Source: Saccoglossus kowalevskii (lineage: Eukaryota > Hemichordata > Enteropneusta > Harrimaniidae). Taken from it: a stretch of 51,862 nt of DNA. The notes below the pieces were generated by a model. The model saw only the letters and a program-made list of their open reading frames with translations, searched no databases and had not been told where the DNA came from. Position numbers and translations under genes: made by a program. Positions 45,059 to 51,862 of this stretch are shown in pieces (the first letter of the stretch is position 1; each line of letters starts with the position of its first letter). The stretch lies in contig NW_003109578.1 in NCBI RefSeq assembly GCF_000003605.2, positions 8,753 to 60,614 of the forward strand. Direction: 5' to 3'.

Positions 45059-47837
45059 TTGTTAAGATGTATTCAAAGTGCGCACAATATTTATACGCGA
45101 TGAGTGCAGCGTTTTGATAGTTTGAATTTTTTCATTTATCTGCAAATCGTGTTTTTTTGTTCTCACAAACAACACATGATTATTATTTTTTTTATTTTCT
45201 AGCCTTCAAAATTCGATTAAAAAAAATCTATTAAATATATTCAACACATATTCTAACAGACCGTTGCGGAATTTTACAAATAAAACAATCTGTGCCACTA
45301 CTTAATGGTTTTATTTCGTCTTGAGTTGAACGTTACAATGTGAAAGCAATTTTTCTGCGTGTTTGCATGAATGCATACTCCTCATGTAGTATACTTGGTG
45401 AATATCTCATCAGTACTGCATCGGCAATGTATGTGGGTACACTAATTCAATATATTAAAAATATACTTGTACATTTCACGACAAATAGAATAAATAATCT
45501 GGTTTTGCACATTAACTCCCTCTAAGCATTGGAACACGACTAGTTGAAAACATGGAAGGAAGGCGGATATTACTTTACTGTGAAAGGATGCATCTTTTTG
45601 CCAAATTAGATAATAATCGCGTCGAATTTACTCATTAGTTCCCAAGCATTTATATTTAATGAAATTTAAAACGGGAAATCTTTCTGATCATCCCGGAAAA
45701 AATGGTCCTTGAAATTAAATTAATTAGTTTCCTTCTTAGAACATTAATGATGCGTGCTTCAAAAGTTTCACTATGGAGATGGAAATGAACCCGAGTCTAA
45801 TTTAAAATATGAGTGCTTAGTAAATAGGAAATTGCAATTTAATATCCGGGTAGCAAAATAATCACCAACGAGTTGTGGCATGTAACCGTCGTACTCATTA
45901 AAGAATGGGAAGTACGCATGCGTATATGCTCCCGTGCACGACATTGTCTGTTATGTTATGTTTTCATATTCGTTGTGATTGTGCTGTATTACCACTGCTC
46001 TATAATTAGTTATGCTATCTGCTGGTATAAGAATGCATAATCGTGCGCTACGATAGCTTTCAATACAAGGAAGTTCAGATGGATGATGAGCTCGATGTCA
46101 GTATACAAGCACCAACACTTGGTTTCCGATTTATATGACTACTAACAAAAAAGCCAAAAGTATAACCGGCTTTGTCAGGATACTGTTTTAATTTTCGGAT
46201 AATGATTTAGTTTGCGTCGTGGCCACACTCCAGTCGTGAATGTCGAGCTTACCGCTAAATTAAATTTCTCCCGGCTGATTTGAATCAAGTAGACGGTGAG
46301 TCATTCGTTTGCATAGGTGTCATTCAACGTTTAAAATTGTGACGCTCTTCTTGAAAACCGCGACCTCTTGCCTGAATTTGTCGTGCAACCATCATTTTTG
46401 TAACCCCTTGCTTCTTAGACATTCTTGCAAAGCAATACAAATTTATACATCATAATTCGTACAGGCATTTGGATATAATGTTATATGTTGCCGTTCTGCG
46501 GAAACAAATACAGGGGCAGCGAGAAAATGACTATAAAGATTTGCGTGTTCAAGGCAGAATAAACTGTGGCATTTAATGATAATGGCATTTTCGTGTAAAC
46601 TAAGAAGGCACGTCTGGTCGCCGTTGATGTAACATTGCGTGAAAATTTTGCCAAAAACACGAATAACTAATTCTAAACGAGACAAGTTTGTACAATAATT
46701 TTTTCGGTGTTTTGTAATATTTCTTTTGAAAAACGTTAAGAAAAAAATGCTAACATCAATTCATGAAATTGTAACGCTTTTACCAAATAAACTTGCATAA
46801 CATACTTATCATATTTGACAGTTTTACCTACCGGATGTTAACAACAAAAATGTAATATTGACTTCGCATACATGACATTTTAATGGATATATGTGAGTTA
46901 AAATTCGCTGTCGTATACGGTAGTTTGAGACGAGGGCGAGACTATTGTTGTAGACAGTTCTGCAAATTTGCCTAGCAACCACCAGACTGGTATACGAGTA
47001 ATACAACTGGCGTTCACGCTAACCAGTACAACAGTTCTAGAAAGAGTATCCAGGCGTATTCAAACACATGATAATAGTTGCATTGTTTTCATACGTCGAT
47101 ATTAAATATGTGTGCCTTTTATATCCTCCCATCCCCAAAGTTCCACTGTGCAAGTACGTAACTGCAATTTACTAATATTTCACAAAACTATTTCCCAATA
47201 CAATATGGATTTACAATTCATATGAATTTGCCATTTTTCTTCCGATTAAGTTAATCAAGTCGCCTTGATTCCTTCTTGAAATATATACATGCACAAATAC
47301 CATGAGACCAGCGATACGATAGCGGGATGCTCCAGCGAACCATTGTCTAATAATTCCGGAATTGTGTTAAGTGACAAGCCAGTTTTACTCGCACACCAAT
47401 ATCAGAGGGCATGCCCCACATTTTCCGTACGTAAAGGGTCGTCGTATGTGAAACACAACACATGTAAACAAATAAATGAATGAATCCAATGTCAGCGAAG
47501 TTGTAACCCTCTTTTAATCGCATGAAAATACGACAGTTTAAACTATTGCCCGTCTACCACTGGGATTCGTTCATTACTGATTATGATCCATTTTTTTGTT
47601 TTAACATATAAGTTGTTTATCGTTCAACATCAAAATGTATGCAAGCTACAGACACAGAATTACGCGACAATATTGGGATTGTGACTTCACTAACCGTAAT
47701 AAAAACAAAAGCGCCATGTTTGGTACAGTAAACATTAATTGATATAAACACTTATTGCTGTGAAACAATTCTTGCAAATCATTTCAAAAACGTTTCAGAG
47801 GGACGGATAAGAAAACAATGCGAAATAGCGTACGTAC

Positions 47838-47964
47838 CTGGAAGCGGTCACGTAATGCAGGTGGTGTCATTGACTGCGACGTGTCTGCAAAACACGGATA
47901 ACGAATACAACTGATGTGCTCAGCGTAATGACTCGGAGAGTGAATGCTATATGCCTTTTATATA
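47838..47964 (-). promoter_or_regulatory. Candidate TATA promoter and first exon on the minus strand
   Basis: TATATAAAA (47956-47964, minus) lies 33 nt before an initiator-like TCATTAC with A at 47929. The transcript would contain ATG at 47870 and the codons for MTPPALRDRFQ, followed immediately by a consensus donor CAG/GTACGT at 47838. The flanks are CpG-containing, unlike the AT-rich background. The next exon was not found. Confidence 0.4.
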
Positions 47965-50900
47965 CCGCGCCGACAGAGTGTTTACAATGTTGGCGACAGC
48001 GACGTCGATAGGCCAATGAATTATTCAAGTATCTGTGTTTTTTCCATGAATTGACCTCTGCGTGGCGCTGTTTACCATCATCGTGACCGCTCGATAGCGA
48101 TAGCATAATGAACTAGACAATGAGGCCAGTCTTCTTTATTGATTCAGTTACATGAACTCTCTGATGAATCGAAAAAACATGGAATGGATAACGCATGGTT
48201 CGTAATCCTTTAGTTGAAAGTATTGGTAAAAAAAAACATATCTCATTTCATTTCATTGTAATCTGTATAATTCGAATAGACCAATTTACCATTATTCTAA
48301 CATTCTAAGAAAACTGTAAATCAATCAGTTTCACAAAGGTAAATAGTTAAATTTTTTACTGTGCGTGCTTTTCAGAATCTCACTATCAATGTAACGTGTA
48401 TCAGAAAATATACTAATCCACGCCCAAATGACTGTATCTTTTTCTTGTATATTCTACGTCCTTCTACGATAGATTTTATAGTTACTACCAACAATAGCAT
48501 TTGCAGGTCAAGGTTTTCCGAGGTGTTACTTACGGAATCAATTCAGTGGTGTAGGAATGCACTAACGTTGTCGAATAAAACGAGCGGTTGTATTTATAGT
48601 CGGAAAATCATTCGATGAATATTTAAAATCTTTTTATTTTTTTATTTATTTGCGGTATGCTCAAACGTTGCCTGAGTGGTGCAGTAATTGCAAAATATAG
48701 ATTATTTAAACAAGTGTTGTATAATTTAACGCTATGAATATATTATTGTATTGTTTATCGCGTTACCCAATCACAATGGACACAATTAGCGTACGAAGAG
48801 TCTCAGTAATGCCGCGTCATAATTTATATGAGTCCCACACGACGTATACAACGCGTGTTTGTTTACATGAAACTACTTAAAAATCGATTTGAATCAATTA
48901 CGTATTTTTTTAATAGAGTCACAAAAACATATTATACGATAAGTTTACACACTCTATTAGAACCATATACAAGGTCACACACCAATCTTTACACGTACGT
49001 AAAAACCGCCGCGGTTGTGTTGAAAACCAGAAATCCATTACTCTATTCTTGCCTTTTAAATAGGACGGATATTGCAACAGTTATTCAACTGTCACCAAAA
49101 CTACATAATAATATATTGTCAAATCGCGTCGTCTCTCAACTGGTTTACCAAGGTAACAATCCTGTCAAAGATCACAGGTATCACAGAGCAAGAGACAATG
49201 CCTAGTAACACACGCGATATATCATATCTCAACAGTCAAATGAATATTTCCACAGTAAACGTGCGTTAAGAGTAACAAGTATTTTTTATTTCTTTTCTGA
49301 TTTGACATAATAGTACTAGAGCTTAACATTTGCAGTTTTGTCTACACAAATGAGTGTTGTTATTCTTCTTATTATTATACTGTAAGGTAGATAATGTACA
49401 TTATTTAAATATTCACCATACCCACCCAAACGACATCGTCTCATCCGTAGTTATCAATTAAATTAAGTCCAAGTACACAAAACAAAACACTTTCTTGGAA
49501 AAACAATCGACAACTGCCCACAATCATTCAAACAACGGACAAATTAAGGAGAAGACAAAACAACTAACATCACTGTGACATTACATAATCAAATCAGTAT
49601 GCAAATTATATATGGACTTCAAATGGCGAATAAATTTTGAATATTAAATAGTCTGCCATCATGCGACTACATCAGGATTAAGTGTATCCTGTTCGAGGTC
49701 TTTTGGGTAACTCGTGAATATTAGATGTTTTGTAAATGTTTTGTTTACGTGTTGACGTCTATGTTATGCTAGTGGCGGGTACTGAAAGAAAAGATTACAC
49801 ATGTATTACAACATTTATAATAAATGTCATTTTGCGTTTACGTTCGAAACAAATGTCACTATTATCTACATATAAATATTGTGAATAAAGATACCCATAC
49901 AAAAGAAAACAATAGAATGGTGCGATCGTAGTAAATAATTTATTTGATGTGACAGTTTTTTTTAATATAATACAATAAAAAACGTCAACTGCTCGTCAAT
50001 AACGAGAATTACATTCAGTATTAGCCCGGTACTTGATATGATGTACGAGAGGTGTTAAACCATAGGGAGTTTGAACAATACTATCATTTGTTATTATATT
50101 ATATATATGTATTGTATGATGTTGATATATTGTATCCCATTCAACTATTGTCAAGAAATTTGAAACTGAGTCTAAATTTAGACTGAGCGTTTACGCTGCT
50201 ACAAACAAATGCAAATTTATAGAATTGTGACAACTACTTGAGAATATCAGTTGATTAATTGTTTTCAAAACATGTGCTTTTTTGAAAGGCGAATACAAAT
50301 TGCACGGCGAGTATTTTTTTTTCATTATTGTTAAATATACAATATACCACGGTTTTGTGTGTTTAAAAGAATGCCCCAAACATGGATAGTACGCAGGAGA
50401 GTTAAATCCTTCTGTCAGCGGAGATCAATATTTGCACTACAAATGTAGTGAAAAAAATGGCTTTAAAAAAACAGCACGAGAAAATTTTTAGTTTTCAAAA
50501 TTACGCAAACGGCGCCAAAAAATGGTTGCCGTTTGCACTGGCCGGGACGTGAATCCAATTGTTTTGTCAATTATGCCGAGTGAAACAATTTTAAATATCA
50601 CTCAGTGTATCTATAATCGATGTAGTTCCAGGTTCCAGGTTCCATTTGACCATAGTTGAAAGTAGTACGTTTAAGACGCTGCATCATATTTGAACATAGT
50701 TTTCCATGCTTTAAAGGAAAAGTCCTGGCATATAACAGAATGATCCAAGATAAAAGAGCTCCACAAATGTAGAAGAATGCAATTTACAGATATGTTATAC
50801 CACTTTCCATTCTCTGGATATTCAAATTGTCATGAGTATTATGTAGTCCACTATCTTAATAATATAACCACTGATAAATTGAGAAAATAGTGATCCGAAT

Positions 50901-51862
50901 TAGTTCAAATTTTTGGTATGCATATTAGTCATGTGTATAATTAGAAAGTACCAGTACATGTATAATACCATATTCTAAATCTGAAGTCGTATATTTGAGG
51001 GTATAGATGAAATCATTTTCTAAATTGTTCACAACAGTGGTTGTGATGTCATACTTTACCCATAATCCTTCGCTGGAAAATAAAGATGGTCGACTGCATA
51101 ATACTGGTGAAATGCTGAATATCTAGAGGATGGAAAGGAATATAAAACAATGTAAGTTGCTTTTTCCTGCATTTATGGAAGTCTTTCACGTGAAAGGTGC
51201 ATGTTAAATGAATTTATGCAATGCATATAAACTAGGTATCAATGTAAACAACGGTTGCTCTGAAGATTTATCCCAATATCTCGTATAATTCACAGACGTC
51301 ACAGCTCCACTAACATATCATAGGAATATACAGTTCCAAGAGCCAAAGTTGGATATATTCAGCTTCTCTTGAACAAAATGTGTTCTAATTTGTCATAATA
51401 TGTGTAAATGTACGTTGTCCTATGTATGTTATCCATTGTACTATGTTGAAATCCCCATATGACTATTGAGTTTAGATTTAAGGAAGGGTATTTCAGTGGT
51501 CCTTGTTTTGTTTACGTTTTACTGCATCATAACAGAACAATAATCATCAAGTTTCATGTATATATTTCCCTCAAAATTTGAGACTATGAGGGCGTACTCA
51601 AGACGCCCTGTCGTACTATTTAATTCGCATACAAGATTAAAGTTTTTTTAATTTTATGTGACACGAATGGCTATGAAGTCGTGACCCACCTTTTATCCCC
51701 TGAATGGTCATCTGCGCAGTATCTCGGATCAATAGAGAAAAGTGGGTGAGGGGGATATTGCAACTGCGATGGAATTATAAATAAAAATTAATTATAAAAA
51801 AATGCTTGAAAATAATTAATATTATATTAATATTTAAGGTAGCGAGACTATTATTTGTGTTG
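47965..51862. other. Right-hand intergenic stretch
   Basis: AT-rich. The longest frame is 125 codons (48828-49205, plus) with no recognised motif, and could be chance. No RNA gene, repeat array or clear element boundary was seen. Confidence 0.4.

Larger units (their letters stand above)
29824..47837. other. Long noncoding or unrecognised stretch, repeat-rich
   Basis: Across 18 kb no open frame exceeds about 120 codons and none carries a recognised domain. The longest (30295-30651, plus) starts inside a TA microsatellite and is probably chance. If the minus-strand first exon at 47.84 kb belongs to the GPCR, much of this could be a 5' UTR intron. Individual repeats are listed separately. Confidence 0.5.

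Noticed and set aside
48828-49205. 125-codon frame on the plus strand
   Set aside because: Longest frame at the right end but no recognisable domain and no clear splice or promoter context.

Overview
This window looks like nuclear DNA from an invertebrate animal, most likely aquatic. It is AT-rich, its genes are split by many GT-AG introns, and it is full of short dispersed repeats. The species cannot be read from the sequence. I see two well-supported protein genes, one decayed gene copy and a large amount of repeat-rich noncoding DNA.

Region 1 (1-5300). At the left edge is a minus-strand, broken copy of the SWIM zinc finger plus YqaJ-type exonuclease gene family, with a stop codon and frameshifts. 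It is followed by a 1-kb tandem array whose units each carry a tRNA-Glu-like sequence on the minus strand. The rest is repeat-derived or featureless.

Region 2 (5320-25583). A complete vitellogenin gene lies on the plus strand. It has a TATA box with GATA-type motifs upstream, 29 coding exons that join in phase to 1,586 codons, a Vitellogenin_N lipid-transfer region, a DUF1943-like region, a C-terminal von Willebrand type D domain and a polyadenylation signal. There is no serine-rich phosvitin stretch. Its introns hold several mobile-element relics: TTAA-flanked MITE-like elements, a hairpin element, a GC-rich insertion with a 40-bp tandem repeat, and SINE-like copies.

Region 3 (28456-29718). 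A single-exon aminergic class A GPCR lies on the minus strand. It is closest in motif pattern to 5-HT6-type serotonin receptors and has an unusual Gln at the most conserved position of TM1.

Region 4 (29.8-51.9 kb). This is mainly noncoding. It contains microsatellites, two more TTAA-flanked elements, a near-perfect 300-bp tandem duplication, diverged repeat pairs, and one good candidate promoter plus first exon on the minus strand at 47.84-47.96 kb. That promoter points toward the GPCR, but a link is not shown.

The most coherent new-looking signal is a family of short elements bounded by TTAA with CG-rich inverted termini (19.7, 21.1, 31.7 and 37.0 kb). I found no sign of a novel multi-gene system.
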